From Actibacterium sp. MT2.3-13A (GTDB taxonomy: Bacteria > Pseudomonadota > Alphaproteobacteria > Rhodobacterales > Rhodobacteraceae), in NCBI RefSeq assembly GCF_018139985.1, contig NZ_JAGSOU010000012.1, positions 52,277-116,276 of the forward strand: 64,000 nucleotides of DNA, given 5' to 3'. The notes under the pieces are model-generated. The model saw only the letters and a program-made list of their open reading frames with translations, did no database searches and had not been told where the DNA came from. The stretch's first letter is position 1, and every line of letters begins with the position of its first letter. The position numbers were made by a program, and so were the translations under genes. Of this stretch, positions 21,680-34,476 are shown in pieces.

Positions 21680-22354
21680 ATGACCTCCCGCCAATTGCCC
21701 CGCGTCGTTCTTGTCGGCTTCAACAAATGCGCCACGCGCAGCTTCGCCCGCCTGTTCGAGGGCGCAGGCCACCCATCGCTGCACCACAAGCTGCGCCGGC
21801 CGCTGCGCCGCTCGCGCACCGTGGCCCGGATCATGCGCGACAACCTCGCCGCCGGCCGCAAGGCGTTCCACGGGATCGAGGAGTTCACCTTCTACTCCGA
21901 TCTCGTCTATGTCACCGACAAGGTGGCCTTCGAGGGCAACTCGGCCTATCGCGAGATCCTGCGCGACTATCCCGACACGATCCTGATCCTGAACCTGCGC
22001 GACCGCGAGGAATGGATCCGCTCGCGCATGAAACACGGCCACGGCGAATTCGCCGACCGCTACGGCAAGGCGCTGGGCCTGCGCTCCTTCGAAGAGGTGC
22101 AGGAGCATTGGCGCAGGATGTGGGACGAGCATGTCGCCGGCGTTCGCGACTTCATGTCCGACAGGCCGGGCCAGCTGATCGAGTTCGACATCGACCATGA
22201 CCGGATCGAGGATCTGATCGCGAAACTGCCGCAATACGACCTGCGGGCCGAGGATTGGGGCGTCACCGGCCAGTCCCGCGGGCGCAGAATGTCGCCGCGC
22301 GTGGCGCGGGCGAAACGCGTCTGGGCGCATTTCCGCGCCCGGCCGCGCCGTTAG
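21680..22354 (+). CDS. Sulfotransferase-like P-loop protein
   Basis: The 224-residue protein opens with VVLVGFNKCATRSFARLFEG, a PAPS-binding P-loop of the bacterial sulfotransferase type (GFxKCGT-like). Later comes ILILNLRDREEWIRSRMKHG, which fits the 3'-phosphate-binding RDRE/RDP segment. No signal peptide is seen. Substrate and pathway are unknown. It follows dnaE by 76 bases with CGAGGAG before the ATG, and it overlaps the convergent membrane-protein gene by four bases. Confidence 0.8.
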   Translation: MTSRQLPRVVLVGFNKCATRSFARLFEGAGHPSLHHKLRRPLRRSRTVARIMRDNLAAGRKAFHGIEEFTFYSDLVYVTDKVAFEGNSAYREILRDYPDTILILNLRDREEWIRSRMKHGHGEFADRYGKALGLRSFEEVQEHWRRMWDEHVAGVRDFMSDRPGQLIEFDIDHDRIEDLIAKLPQYDLRAEDWGVTGQSRGRRMSPRVARAKRVWAHFRARPRR

Positions 22355-22776
22355 TCCGTAAAGCTCAGGACCGCCAGCGCGGTCGCGGTCAGGGCCAGCG
22401 CCGCCCCGGTCTTGCCCAGCCGCGCCATCAGCGCCGGATCGGGGGGCGATTTGCGCGCCATGCCCCAGAAGGTCAGCACCTGCGCCGCGCCGGAGACCGC
22501 CGTCAGCGCCACCACCGCCGCGATCTTGGCCCAGAAGAACAGCGGCAGCGCGGCCCAGCCGTCATAGCGCGCATAGACCAGCGCCAGGCCCGACACCCAC
22601 AGCAGCGCCAGCGCCAGCGCCGCAGCCATGCCCACCTGCCGCATCGCACCTGCCAGTGCCGCCTTCGCCGGCCCCTCGGCCGCCTGCATCCGGCGCAGGG
22701 CGATCAGGTTCGCCACGCCGCCGCCCACGCCGACGGCCATCGCTAGGATATGGACAAGTCTCAGGAGGGTGATCAT
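22351..22776 (-). CDS. Four-helix membrane protein, unknown (CopD-like layout)
   Basis: The 141-residue protein has four predicted membrane helices, starting at [20 protein letters not shown] with a His in helix 1. The others are [39 protein letters not shown] and the C-terminal [14 protein letters not shown]. The layout and the His in LVHI resemble small CopD-like or cytochrome-related membrane proteins of alphaproteobacteria, but no assignment is secure. Confidence 0.75.
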   Translation of the reverse strand: MITLLRLVHILAMAVGVGGGVANLIALRRMQAAEGPAKAALAGAMRQVGMAAALALALLWVSGLALVYARYDGWAALPLFFWAKIAAVVALTAVSGAAQVLTFWGMARKSPPDPALMARLGKTGAALALTATALAVLSFTD

Positions 22777-22843
22777 GGCGCCGGCTCCGTTCTGCTTGCG
22801 TCCGCTTTCAGCCTAGGCCGCATCGGGGCCGGCCGGCAAGGGC

Positions 22844-23047
22844 TTACCAATGCGGCGGCTTCTGGTCGGCCAGCGGGATGGTGCCGCCCAGATCGACCTC
22901 GCGCTCGGCCTCGCGCTGCATCAGCATGGCCACGCGCCGGGTCAGCACGTCGATCTCGCGCTGCTGGCGGGCGACCACGTCCGACAGGTCGTCCACCGCC
23001 GCGATCAGATGTGCGATGCGCTCTTCCAACAGGGTCGTGTCGCTCAT
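22844..23047 (-). CDS. slyX: SlyX family protein
   Basis: This 67-residue protein is a single coiled coil: [20 protein letters not shown] followed by [20 protein letters not shown]. It ends in the characteristic KPPHW (PPHY-type) tail of SlyX. The function of SlyX is not established. The start at 23047 follows GAGGAAACGGAA in the message. It is divergent from hisS, with about 100 bases between starts. Confidence 0.9.
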   Translation of the reverse strand: MSDTTLLEERIAHLIAAVDDLSDVVARQQREIDVLTRRVAMLMQREAEREVDLGGTIPLADQKPPHW

Positions 23048-23147
23048 TTCCGTTTCCTCTTCGTTGCTGCGCGTGGCCGCGCCACCTTGCTCCTTTGGCG
23101 CCCATCCGCTATGCCCCGCGCGAACCCACACCAAGGGACGACAAGCG

Positions 23148-24782
23148 ATGGCCAAGGACAAGAAACCCCGGCGCCCCCGGGCAGAGGCGCCCAAGGGCTT
23201 CCGTGACTATTTCGGCGCGGAGGTGACCGAGCGCAAGCAGATGCTCGACCAGATCGCCGAGGTCTATCATCGCTACGGCTTCGATCCGCTGGAAAGCTCG
23301 GCCGTGGAGACGCTGGAGGCGTTGGGCAAATACCTGCCCGATGTCGACCGCCCCCATGCCGGGGTCTTCGCCTGGCAGGAGGACGAGGGCGACTGGCTGG
23401 CGCTGCGCTACGACCTGACCGCGCCGCTGGCCCGCGTCGCCGCGCAGTTCCGCAACGACCTGCCCAGCCCCTACCGCCGCTACGCGATGGGGCCGGTGTG
23501 GCGCAACGAAAAGCCGGGCCCGGGCCGGTTCCGCCAGTTCTACCAATGCGACGCCGACACGGTGGGCGCGGCCACGGTCGCCGCGGACGCCGAGATCTGC
23601 GCCATGCTGTCCGACACGCTGGAGGCCGTGGGCATCCCGCGCGGCGACTACATCGTGCGCGTCAACAACCGCAAGGTCCTGAACGGCGTGATGGAGGTGG
23701 CCGGCGTGCTCGACCCCTCGGACCCGTCGAAATTCGAGCACGAGCGCGGCATCGTCCTGCGCGCCATCGACAAGCTCGACCGGCTGGGCCGCGACGGAGT
23801 GCGGGCCCTGCTCGGGGAAGGGCGCAAGGATCCATCAGGCGATTTCACAGAAGGTGCACGCCTTAGCAATTTACAGGTTGAAGTGATTATGCGCTTCGTG
23901 GATGCCTACAATGTTGTCGATAGCCGACTCGCACAGGAGGGAAGCCGAGCGCTAGAACTCGCTCCAGAATATGCGAGAGAATTGGACAGAGCGCGATATT
24001 CAGTCTCTCCAACTTTCAACGATGAGCGGCAGTATTTCCACAGCCAGAGGGCAATTTGGAATGCGCGCATGCTTGATTATCTCCAAGAGATCATTGGGAA
24101 CTCAAATATCGGGTTCTCTGGGGTCCAGGAACTTCGCGAAATTGAGGAGCTTCTTGAGGCGCAGGGTTACTCATCAGATCGGATTTTGATCGACCCCTCG
24201 GTGGTGCGCGGCCTGGGCTATTACACCGGCCCGGTCTTCGAGGCCGAACTGACCTTCGAGATCACCGACGAAAAGGGCCGCCCGCGCCAGTTCGGCTCGG
24301 TCGCCGGCGGCGGGCGCTACGACGACCTGGTGAAACGCTTCACCGGCCAGGCCGTGCCCGCGACCGGCGTGTCGATCGGGGTGGACCGCCTGCTGGCCGC
24401 GCTGCGCGCCAAGGGCCGCATCCACGGCAACATGCAGGGGCCGGTGGTGGTCACCGTGATGGACCGCGACCGCATGGCCGATTACCAGGCCATGGTGGGA
24501 GAGCTGCGCGCGTCCGGCATTCGCGCCGAGGTCTACCTGGGCAACCCCAAGAATTTCGGCAACCAGCTCAAATACGCCGACAAGCGCCGCTCGCCCGTCG
24601 CCGTGATCGAGGGCGGCGACGAAAAGGAACGCGGCGTCGTCCAGATCAAGGACCTGGTGCTGGGCGCCAAGATCGCCGAAAGCGCCACGCTGGAGGAGTG
24701 GAAGGAGCGCCCCTCGCAATTCGAGGTGCCGCGCGGCCAGCTGGTCGCCGAGGTCCGCCGCATCCTGGCCGGAGAGAGCTGA
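23148..24782 (+). CDS. hisS: Histidyl-tRNA synthetase with an unusual low-GC internal segment
   Basis: This 544-residue class II synthetase charges tRNA-His. Motif 2 lies in [20 protein letters not shown] and the HisA/motif 3 area in [20 protein letters not shown] and [12 protein letters not shown]. The C-terminal anticodon-binding domain includes [20 protein letters not shown]. Residues 225-344 (23821-24180) are encoded by DNA of about 51% GC by hand count, against the very GC-rich flanks, with AT-rich codons rare elsewhere in the gene. The protein is longer than the roughly 495-500 residues I recall for related species. It is first in a hisS-hisZ-hisG operon, overlapping hisZ as TGATG. Confidence 0.95.
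   Translation: MAKDKKPRRPRAEAPKGFRDYFGAEVTERKQMLDQIAEVYHRYGFDPLESSAVETLEALGKYLPDVDRPHAGVFAWQEDEGDWLALRYDLTAPLARVAAQFRNDLPSPYRRYAMGPVWRNEKPGPGRFRQFYQCDADTVGAATVAADAEICAMLSDTLEAVGIPRGDYIVRVNNRKVLNGVMEVAGVLDPSDPSKFEHERGIVLRAIDKLDRLGRDGVRALLGEGRKDPSGDFTEGARLSNLQVEVIMRFVDAYNVVDSRLAQEGSRALELAPEYARELDRARYSVSPTFNDERQYFHSQRAIWNARMLDYLQEIIGNSNIGFSGVQELREIEELLEAQGYSSDRILIDPSVVRGLGYYTGPVFEAELTFEITDEKGRPRQFGSVAGGGRYDDLVKRFTGQAVPATGVSIGVDRLLAALRAKGRIHGNMQGPVVVTVMDRDRMADYQAMVGELRASGIRAEVYLGNPKNFGNQLKYADKRRSPVAVIEGGDEKERGVVQIKDLVLGAKIAESATLEEWKERPSQFEVPRGQLVAEVRRILAGES
23821..24180 (+). other. Low-GC mosaic segment within hisS
   Basis: A hand count gives 182 G or C of 360 bases (about 51%). Codons such as TTA, AAT, GAA, TCA, AGA and ATA appear here, whereas adjacent parts of hisS use almost only G/C-ending codons. 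The frame is open throughout. Both edges fall on conserved sequence (LLGEGRKD before, [20 protein letters not shown] after), as expected from homologous recombination with a divergent allele. Confidence 0.85.
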
Positions 24783-25891
24783 TGACCGACAAGGCCAAGG
24801 TCCGCGCCCAGGCCGAGCGGCTCCAGGCGTTCTTCACCGGCGCAGGCGCGCGGGTGGTGGAGGCCGACATCCTGCAGCCCGCCGAGACCCTGCTCGACCT
24901 CTACGGCGAGGACATCCGCGCGCGCGCCTATGTCACCTCCGACCCGCTGCGCGGCGAGATGATGCTGCGCCCGGATTTCACCGTGCCGGTGGTGCAGCAA
25001 CAGATGGCCGAGGGCACCGCCACGGGGGCCGTCACCTATATGGGCGAGGTCTTCCGCAAGCAGGAGCACGAGGGCGCGCGCGCCAGCGAGTATATCCAGG
25101 TCGGCTACGAAACCTTCGGCGACGCCGACGAAGAGGCCGCCGAGGCCAAGGTCTTCGCGCTGTTCGACGAGGTGCTCTCGCCGCTGTCGCTGCGCGCCGC
25201 GACCGGCGATATCGGCATCCTGATGGCGGCGGTCGAGGGGTTGTCGACCTCGGATCGGCGCAAGGCGGCGCTGAAGCGCCACCTGTGGCGGCCGCGCCGC
25301 TTTCGCGCGCTGCTCGACCGCTACGGCGGCCGCAGCCCGGTGCCCGAGACCCGCACCCGCCTGCTGGAGAAGGCCCGCAAACAGGGTGCCGCCGCAGTGG
25401 CCGATGCCGCCGGACCCGCGATCGGCCTGCGCTCGCGCGCGGAGGTGACGGCGCGGATCGAGGCGCTGCTGGCCGATGCCGCCGAGCCGCCGATCTCGGG
25501 GAACGAGGTGGCGATCCTCGACCACATCCTGAGCTTGCGCGAGACCTCGGTGAACGCGCTGGAGCAGCTGCGCGACATCGCCGTGGACCTGCCCAACATC
25601 GCCCCCGCCGTCACCCGCATGGACCGCCGGCTGGAGGCGCTGTCGGGTCAGGGCATCGACGTCTACGCGCTGGATTTCGAGGCCAGCTACGGCCGGACCA
25701 CGATGGAATACTACGACGGCTTCGTCTTCGGCTTCTACGCCGAGGCGCGGCTGGACCTGCCGCCGGTGGCCACCGGCGGGCGCTATGACGCGCTGACACG
25801 GGTGCTGGGGCAGGGGCGCTGCCTGCCGGCGGTGGGCGGCGTGGTGCGCCCAGAGCTGGTGCTCACCCTGACCGAGGAGGCCGGGCAATGA
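24782..25891 (+). CDS. hisZ: ATP phosphoribosyltransferase regulatory subunit HisZ
   Basis: The 369-residue protein resembles the HisRS catalytic core but lacks an anticodon domain. Motifs are MMLRPDFTVPVVQQQMAEGT, YMGEVFRKQEHEGARASEYI and, near the end, VATGGRYDALTRVLGQG. HisZ forms a hetero-octamer with short HisG and is needed for its activity and histidine feedback. The ATG overlaps the hisS stop (TGATG), and hisG starts four bases before this gene ends. Confidence 0.94.
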   Translation: MTDKAKVRAQAERLQAFFTGAGARVVEADILQPAETLLDLYGEDIRARAYVTSDPLRGEMMLRPDFTVPVVQQQMAEGTATGAVTYMGEVFRKQEHEGARASEYIQVGYETFGDADEEAAEAKVFALFDEVLSPLSLRAATGDIGILMAAVEGLSTSDRRKAALKRHLWRPRRFRALLDRYGGRSPVPETRTRLLEKARKQGAAAVADAAGPAIGLRSRAEVTARIEALLADAAEPPISGNEVAILDHILSLRETSVNALEQLRDIAVDLPNIAPAVTRMDRRLEALSGQGIDVYALDFEASYGRTTMEYYDGFVFGFYAEARLDLPPVATGGRYDALTRVLGQGRCLPAVGGVVRPELVLTLTEEAGQ

Positions 25892-26586
25892 CGCTGAAAC
25901 TGGGCGTTCCGTCCAAGGGCCGGCTGATGGAAAAGACCTTCGAATGGTTCGCGGGCCACGGCGTGGTGCTGAAGCGCACAGGCTCGGACCGCGAATATGC
26001 CGGCGCGGTCGAGGGCGTGGACGGGATCGAGCTGGTGCTGCTCTCGGCCGGCGAGATCCCGCGCGAACTGGCCGCGGGCCGCATCCACCTCGGCGTGACC
26101 GGCTCGGACCTGGTGCATGAGAAGATCGCCGACTGGGAGGGCAAGATCCGGGCGCTGGCGCCGATGGGCTTCGGCCATGCCGACCTGATCATCGCGGTGC
26201 CGAAGGCCTGGGCCGACGTGGATACGCTCGACGATCTCGACGCCGCCGCCGCCGCCTTCCGCCGCGATCACGGCTTCCGCCTGCGGATCGCCACGAAATA
26301 CCACCGCCTGGTGCGCGAGTTCCTGCGCGGCGCGGGGGTGGCGGATTACCAGCTGGTGGACAGCCAGGGCGCAACCGAGGGCACGGTCAAGAACCTCACC
26401 GCCGAGGCCGTGGCCGACATCACCTCGACCGGCGAGACGCTGCGCGCCAACCATCTCAAGATCCTGTCCGACGGGCTGGTGCACAAGAGCCAGGCGACGC
26501 TGTTCAAATCCCGCCGTGCCGACTGGGAGGGTGGCAACCGCGAGCGGTTCCAGGCGCTGGCCGCGCGGCTGGGGGTCGACGGCTGA
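25888..26586 (+). CDS. hisG: ATP phosphoribosyltransferase catalytic subunit (short form)
   Basis: This 232-residue short-form HisG catalyses the first step of histidine synthesis, joining ATP and PRPP. LKLGVPSKGRLMEKTFEWF, HLGVTGSDLVHEKIADWEG and the PRPP-binding region DSQGATEGTVKNLTAEAVAD are seen. It lacks the C-terminal regulatory domain of long HisG, which fits the HisZ gene upstream. Its start overlaps hisZ (ATGA). Confidence 0.95.
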   Translation: MTLKLGVPSKGRLMEKTFEWFAGHGVVLKRTGSDREYAGAVEGVDGIELVLLSAGEIPRELAAGRIHLGVTGSDLVHEKIADWEGKIRALAPMGFGHADLIIAVPKAWADVDTLDDLDAAAAAFRRDHGFRLRIATKYHRLVREFLRGAGVADYQLVDSQGATEGTVKNLTAEAVADITSTGETLRANHLKILSDGLVHKSQATLFKSRRADWEGGNRERFQALAARLGVDG

Positions 26587-27115
26587 CGGCCACGTTCGGG
26601 GCCGGGAGCCGACGCTCCGGCCTGCGCGACGCGGTCGCGATCGACGGTCCATTTCGAAGGCCCCGTTCAGGGGATCCCCGGCGCAAGCGCGCCCGGCCCG
26701 CGCGGCGTCGCGGCTGAACGCCTCGCCGGGGCCGGTCGGATCGGCCCTCGCCGGCCACTCCGGGTGCCCGTGCCTCGGCGGGTGGGCCGACTCACGGCAA
26801 ATCCGCCGGAACGTCCTGCTGTTTTTCCCCATCCCCCGGCGCGGCCGGGCATGCACGCGCCAATCGGCCGGCGTGCCTTCCGCGTGCCCATGAATGTCGA
26901 TGACCTGATGGGATTGCGCGCCTCTCCCGGTCAGCGAAGCTTGGCGGAGAACTCCGGCTGCAGACGGGCCGGTTTTCCGGGGCGGCGCAGGGTCTGGCCG
27001 GGATGGGCCTGCCCCGGGCGGCGTGCCGGGGAGGGGGCGGCCCGGGGCTCAGGCGCCCCGGGCACAGCTGTCATCTGGACCGCGCGACAACCGCCGCGCT
27101 CAAGGGCGGGCCTCT
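26587..27115. other. 529-base gap between convergent hisG and carB
   Basis: No gene is supported. It contains GC-rich inverted repeats: GGCCGGGAGC with GCTCCGGCC near 26600, and a perfect 9-bp stem GCCCGGGGC / GCCCCGGGC at 27040-27063, 53 bases past the carB stop. Neither has a T-run. No tRNA or small-RNA structure was recognised. Confidence 0.5.
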
Positions 27116-30439
<3,324 letters not shown>

Positions 30440-30471
30440 GTCGCGACCCCCGGACTGGCAAATTGATGCGG

Positions 30472-30499
30472 TTTATAACTATGCGCGGCGGGGGTGCAA
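30472..30499 (-). promoter_or_regulatory. Sigma-70-like promoter of carB
   Basis: On the minus strand, TTGCAC and TATAAA are separated by 16 bases. TATAAA ends about 32 bases before the carB ATG, giving a short leader. Confidence 0.6.
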
Positions 30500-30570
30500 G
30501 TCCTGTTGGCACGCGGTCGCCGGCGCATTATGGCGCATGTCGTGGATTTTCACCTCTGCCGGAGCGCAAG

Positions 30571-31233
30571 ATGTCCGACCCCCTCACCCCACGCCCCGGC
30601 CGCGCCCGGCTCTGGGCCGAGTTCGCCGCCTTCTACATCCTGGCGCCGCTGGGCATGGCGCTGCTGCTGCCGCCGGCGCTGATGTTCCCCATGCTGTTCG
30701 CGATGACCGGCCTCGGGCTGGCGCTGCTGAACGTGACCGAGGGCTTCCGCTGGGCGGAACTGCGCCAGGGGATCGACGCGATCGACTGGCGCGCGGTGGG
30801 GGCGTTCGCGGCGGTCACGCTGGCGGTGTGCCTGGGCGTGATCCTGTCGAACGAGCCCGGGGTGTTGTTTTTCATGCTCCGGGAACGGCCGCTGCTGCTG
30901 CCGGTCATCATCGCGCTCTACCCCGTGGTCTCGGCGTTGCCGCAGGAGTTGGTCTACCGGCCGCTCTTCTTCCGCCGCTACGGCGCGCTGCTGCCGGGGC
31001 TGAAGCCGGCGCTGCTGCTCAACGCGGCGCTGTTTTCGCTGGCGCATCTGATGTACTGGAACTGGGTCGCCGCGGTGATGAGCTTTTTCGGCGGGCTGGC
31101 CTTCGGCTGGTCCTACGAGGCGCGGCGCAACTTTCCGCAGGCGGTCGTGCTGCATGCGGTCGCGGGCTGGATCATCTTCACCCTCGGGCTGGGCGTCCAT
31201 TTCTATTCCGGCAACGTGCAGCGCCCGTTCTAG
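30571..31233 (+). CDS. CPBP family intramembrane metalloprotease (CAAX/bacteriocin-processing type)
   Basis: The 220-residue protein has about six membrane helices. CPBP motif 1 appears as PQELVYRPLFFRRYG (single Glu and Arg rather than EE), motif 2 as FSLAHLMYWNW and motif 3 as VLHAVAGWIIF. The Glu and two His residues are the putative metal-binding and catalytic set. Substrates of bacterial members are mostly unknown. The start at 30571 follows GGAGCG. It converges with and overlaps the Cfa-like gene by four bases. Confidence 0.85.
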   Translation: MSDPLTPRPGRARLWAEFAAFYILAPLGMALLLPPALMFPMLFAMTGLGLALLNVTEGFRWAELRQGIDAIDWRAVGAFAAVTLAVCLGVILSNEPGVLFFMLRERPLLLPVIIALYPVVSALPQELVYRPLFFRRYGALLPGLKPALLLNAALFSLAHLMYWNWVAAVMSFFGGLAFGWSYEARRNFPQAVVLHAVAGWIIFTLGLGVHFYSGNVQRPF

Positions 31234-32423
31234 GAATAGAGATAATCGCGCGTCAGCGGCACCGCGTCCTGGCGGCGCGCCAGCTGAAACTGGAACACTG
31301 TCTGCTTGTTGGCGCGGAAGGACATCTCCGAGGCCACGAGGTAATAGCGCCACATCCGGCAGAACCGCTCATCATATAGCGCGCGGGCCGTCTCCTCGCG
31401 CGCCTTGAAGCGGTCGTGCCAGTGGCGCAGGGTCTCCGCGTAATGCAGGCGCCAGACCTCGATGTCGGTGATCCAGAGCGGCTCTTTCTCGATTTCGGTC
31501 AGAACCTCGGACATCGCCGGCACATAGCCGCCGGGGAAGATGTATTTCAGGATCCACGGGCTGGTCGATCCGGGCGGGTCCATCCGCCCGATGGTGTGGA
31601 TCAGCGCCACGCCGTCCTCGGTCAGCTTGTCGCGGATATGGCCGAAATACTCGGGGTAATGCGGCACGCCCACATGTTCGAACATGCCGACCGAGACGAT
31701 GCGGTCGAACTGCCCGGTGACCTCTCGGTAATCGGTCAGGCGGAATTCGACCCGGTCCGACAGCCCTTCGGCCTCGGCGCGGGCCTGCGCGATCCTGTGC
31801 TGCTCCTCGGACAGGGTCACGCCCAGCACCTCGGCGCCGTGGTCGCGCGCCAGCGTCAGCCCCATGCCGCCCCAGCCGCAACCGATATCCAGCACCCGCA
31901 TCCCCGGCTCGATCAGCAGCTTGCGCGCGATATGCGCCTTCTTCTGCGCCTGCGCCTGTTCCAGCGTGTCGTGCGGGTTGCGGAAATAGGCGCAGGAATA
32001 TTGCCGGTCCTCGTCGAGGAACAGCTCGTAGAGCGCGCCCGACAGGTCATAGTGGTGCGCGACATTCTCGCGCGCCTTGCCGACGGGGTTGTATTGCTGG
32101 AGCTTTCGCAGGGCCTTGCGCAGGGCATGGTTGACCTTGATGGGCAGACCGGTGGCGCCATTGGCGCGGTTGCCAAGGATCAGCCCGAGAAAACCGTGCA
32201 GGTCGTCCCCCCCGATGGTGAGCGTGCCGTCCATATAGGCCTCGCCCACCGCCAGGTCGGGGCTCAGCACGATGCGCCGGGGCAGGGCGGCATCGTGCAT
32301 TTGAACCGCGATCTCCCCTCCGCCCGCGCCATAGCTGCGCACCGAACCGTCGGGCCAGGCCAGCCGCAGCCGCCCCTTCCGGATGAGGCTCTGCAACATC
32401 TGGTCAAGCAGCCGGTCCCACAT
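31230..32423 (-). CDS. Cyclopropane-fatty-acyl-phospholipid synthase family methyltransferase
   Basis: This 397-residue protein has the CFAS layout. The N-terminal part is followed by ENVAHHYDLSGALYELFLDE, the SAM-binding MRVLDIGCGWGGMGLTLARD (around residue 175), SVGMFEHVGVPHYPEYF and KYIFPGGYVPAMSEVL. It would transfer a methylene or methyl group from SAM to unsaturated phospholipid acyl chains at the membrane. Roseobacter genomes often have several paralogues with related lipid activities, so cyclopropanation is likely but not proven. Confidence 0.9.
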   Translation of the reverse strand: MWDRLLDQMLQSLIRKGRLRLAWPDGSVRSYGAGGGEIAVQMHDAALPRRIVLSPDLAVGEAYMDGTLTIGGDDLHGFLGLILGNRANGATGLPIKVNHALRKALRKLQQYNPVGKARENVAHHYDLSGALYELFLDEDRQYSCAYFRNPHDTLEQAQAQKKAHIARKLLIEPGMRVLDIGCGWGGMGLTLARDHGAEVLGVTLSEEQHRIAQARAEAEGLSDRVEFRLTDYREVTGQFDRIVSVGMFEHVGVPHYPEYFGHIRDKLTEDGVALIHTIGRMDPPGSTSPWILKYIFPGGYVPAMSEVLTEIEKEPLWITDIEVWRLHYAETLRHWHDRFKAREETARALYDERFCRMWRYYLVASEMSFRANKQTVFQFQLARRQDAVPLTRDYLYS

Positions 32424-32533
32424 CGGCCTTCTCCCTGTCTGCGCGCCCGCAACTTGTTGTTCTCACTGGGCGCTTTTTTCCGGCAGTCTGCCGCCGGCGG
32501 GGCGATGTGTCCAGCCTTCCGGCAACGCGTCCC

Positions 32534-32562
32534 TTGACTTCCCGGCGTGGACCATGTGTATC
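32534..32562 (+). promoter_or_regulatory. Sigma-70-like promoter of aspS
   Basis: TTGACT and TGTATC are spaced by exactly 17 bases, 39 bases before the aspS ATG at 32601. Confidence 0.6.
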
Positions 32563-32600
32563 GGCGCGGACCTTTGTTTTCAGCGCCAGAGAGGCCCCAG

Positions 32601-34376
32601 ATGCACGCTTTCCGCAGCCATACCTGCGCCGAGTTGACCAAAACCAATGTCGGCGACACCGTCCGCCTTTCGGGCTGGGTGCACCGGGTGCGCGACCACG
32701 GCGGTGTCCTGTTCATCGACCTGCGCGACCATTACGGCGTCACCCAGGTCCTGTGCGACAGCGATTCCGCGGCCTTCTCCGAGCTGGAAAAGGTGCGCAG
32801 CGAATGGTGCATCCGCATCGACGGCGAGGTGAAGGCACGCCACCCCGACCTGATCAACCCCAAGCTGCCCACCGGCGAGATCGAGGTCTATGTCCGTGAG
32901 CTGGAGGTTCTCGGCGCGGCGGAGGAACTGCCGCTGATGGTCTTCGGCGATCAGGAATACCCCGAGGAAACCCGCCTGCGCTACCGCTACCTCGACCTGC
33001 GTCGCGAGGCGATGCAGACCAACATGAAGCTGCGCTCGGACGTGGTGGCCTCGATCCGGCGGCGGATGTGGGACATCGGCTTCCGCGAATACCAGACGCC
33101 GATCATCACCGCGTCGAGCCCCGAGGGCGCGCGCGACTTCCTCGTGCCCTCGCGCCTGCATCCGGGCAAGTTCTACGCGTTGCCGCAGGCGCCGCAGCAG
33201 TTCAAGCAGCTGATCATGGTGTCGGGCTTCGACAAGTATTTCCAGATCGCGCCCTGCTTCCGCGACGAGGACCCCCGCGCCGACCGCTCGCCGACCGATT
33301 TCTACCAGCTCGACATGGAGATGTCCTTCGTCGAGCAGCAGGACGTGTTCGACACCATCCAGCCGGTGATCGAGGGCGTGTTCGAGGAATTCGGCGGCGG
33401 CCACAAGGTCGACAGGCACTGGCCGCAGATCTCCTACCGGGACGCGGCGAAATGGTATGGCACCGACAAGCCCGACCTGCGCAACCCGATCAAGATGCAG
33501 GATGTTTCCCAGCATTTCCGCGGCTCGGGCTTCGCGATCTTCGCCAAGCTGCTGGAGCAGGAGGGCACCGAGGTGCGCGCCATCCCCGCGCCCGGCGGCG
33601 GCTCGCGCAAGTTCTGCGACCGGATGAACAAGTTCGCGCAGGAGCAGGGCCTGCCCGGCATGGGCTACATCTTCTGGCGCGACGGCGAGGACGGCATGGA
33701 GGCCGCGGGCCCGCTGGCCAAGAACATCGGCCCCGAGCGCACCGAGGCGATCCGCCAGCAGCTGGGCCTCGGCAAGGGCGATGCGGCCTTCTTCCTGGGC
33801 GGCAAGCCGCAGGCATTCGAGGCCGTCGCGGGCCGCGCGCGCAACGTGATCGGCGAAGAGCTGAACCTGACCGAGAAGAACCGCTTCGCCTTTTGCTGGG
33901 TGGTCGATTTCCCGATGTACGAGAAGGACGACGAGACCGGCGCGATCGACTTCAGCCACAACCCGTTCTCGATGCCGCAGGGCGGGATCGAGGCGCTGGC
34001 GGGCGATCCGCTGGAGGTCCTGGGCTACCAGTATGACCTCGCGTGCAACGGCTACGAGCTGATCTCGGGCGCGATCCGGAACCACCGCCCGGACATCATG
34101 TTCAAGGCGTTCGAGCTGGCCGGCTATCCGCCGGAAGAGGTGACCAAGCGCTTCGGCGGCATGGTCAACGCCTTCAAGTTCGGCGCGCCTCCGCACGGCG
34201 GCTGCGCGGCCGGCATCGACCGGATCGTCATGCTGCTGGCCGACAAGGCCAATATCCGCGAGGTCATCATGTTCCCGATGAACCAGCGCGCCGAGGATCT
34301 GATGATGGGCGCCCCCAGCCTGCCCACCAACGAACAGCTGCGCGAACTGTCGCTGCGGGTGGTCGAGCAGGAATAG
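32601..34376 (+). CDS. aspS: Aspartyl-tRNA synthetase
   Basis: This 591-residue bacterial-type AspRS has an N-terminal OB anticodon-binding domain ([20 protein letters not shown]). Class II motif 2 is in [19 protein letters not shown], a GAD insertion domain follows, and motif 3 is in [19 protein letters not shown]. It charges tRNA-Asp. Whether it also misacylates tRNA-Asn for GatCAB amidation cannot be judged here. The start at 32601 follows GAGAGG and a good promoter at 32534; the upstream in-frame ATG at 32547 would overlap the promoter. Confidence 0.96.
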   Translation: MHAFRSHTCAELTKTNVGDTVRLSGWVHRVRDHGGVLFIDLRDHYGVTQVLCDSDSAAFSELEKVRSEWCIRIDGEVKARHPDLINPKLPTGEIEVYVRELEVLGAAEELPLMVFGDQEYPEETRLRYRYLDLRREAMQTNMKLRSDVVASIRRRMWDIGFREYQTPIITASSPEGARDFLVPSRLHPGKFYALPQAPQQFKQLIMVSGFDKYFQIAPCFRDEDPRADRSPTDFYQLDMEMSFVEQQDVFDTIQPVIEGVFEEFGGGHKVDRHWPQISYRDAAKWYGTDKPDLRNPIKMQDVSQHFRGSGFAIFAKLLEQEGTEVRAIPAPGGGSRKFCDRMNKFAQEQGLPGMGYIFWRDGEDGMEAAGPLAKNIGPERTEAIRQQLGLGKGDAAFFLGGKPQAFEAVAGRARNVIGEELNLTEKNRFAFCWVVDFPMYEKDDETGAIDFSHNPFSMPQGGIEALAGDPLEVLGYQYDLACNGYELISGAIRNHRPDIMFKAFELAGYPPEEVTKRFGGMVNAFKFGAPPHGGCAAGIDRIVMLLADKANIREVIMFPMNQRAEDLMMGAPSLPTNEQLRELSLRVVEQE

Positions 34377-34476
34377 GCCGAAGGCGGGCGGGCGCGCCCG
34401 AATCCGGTGAAATGCCGGCGGCAAGCTGCTATGCTGCGTCGCAACGGGGTCCGCTCGGCGGGCCCCTTCGGCACGG

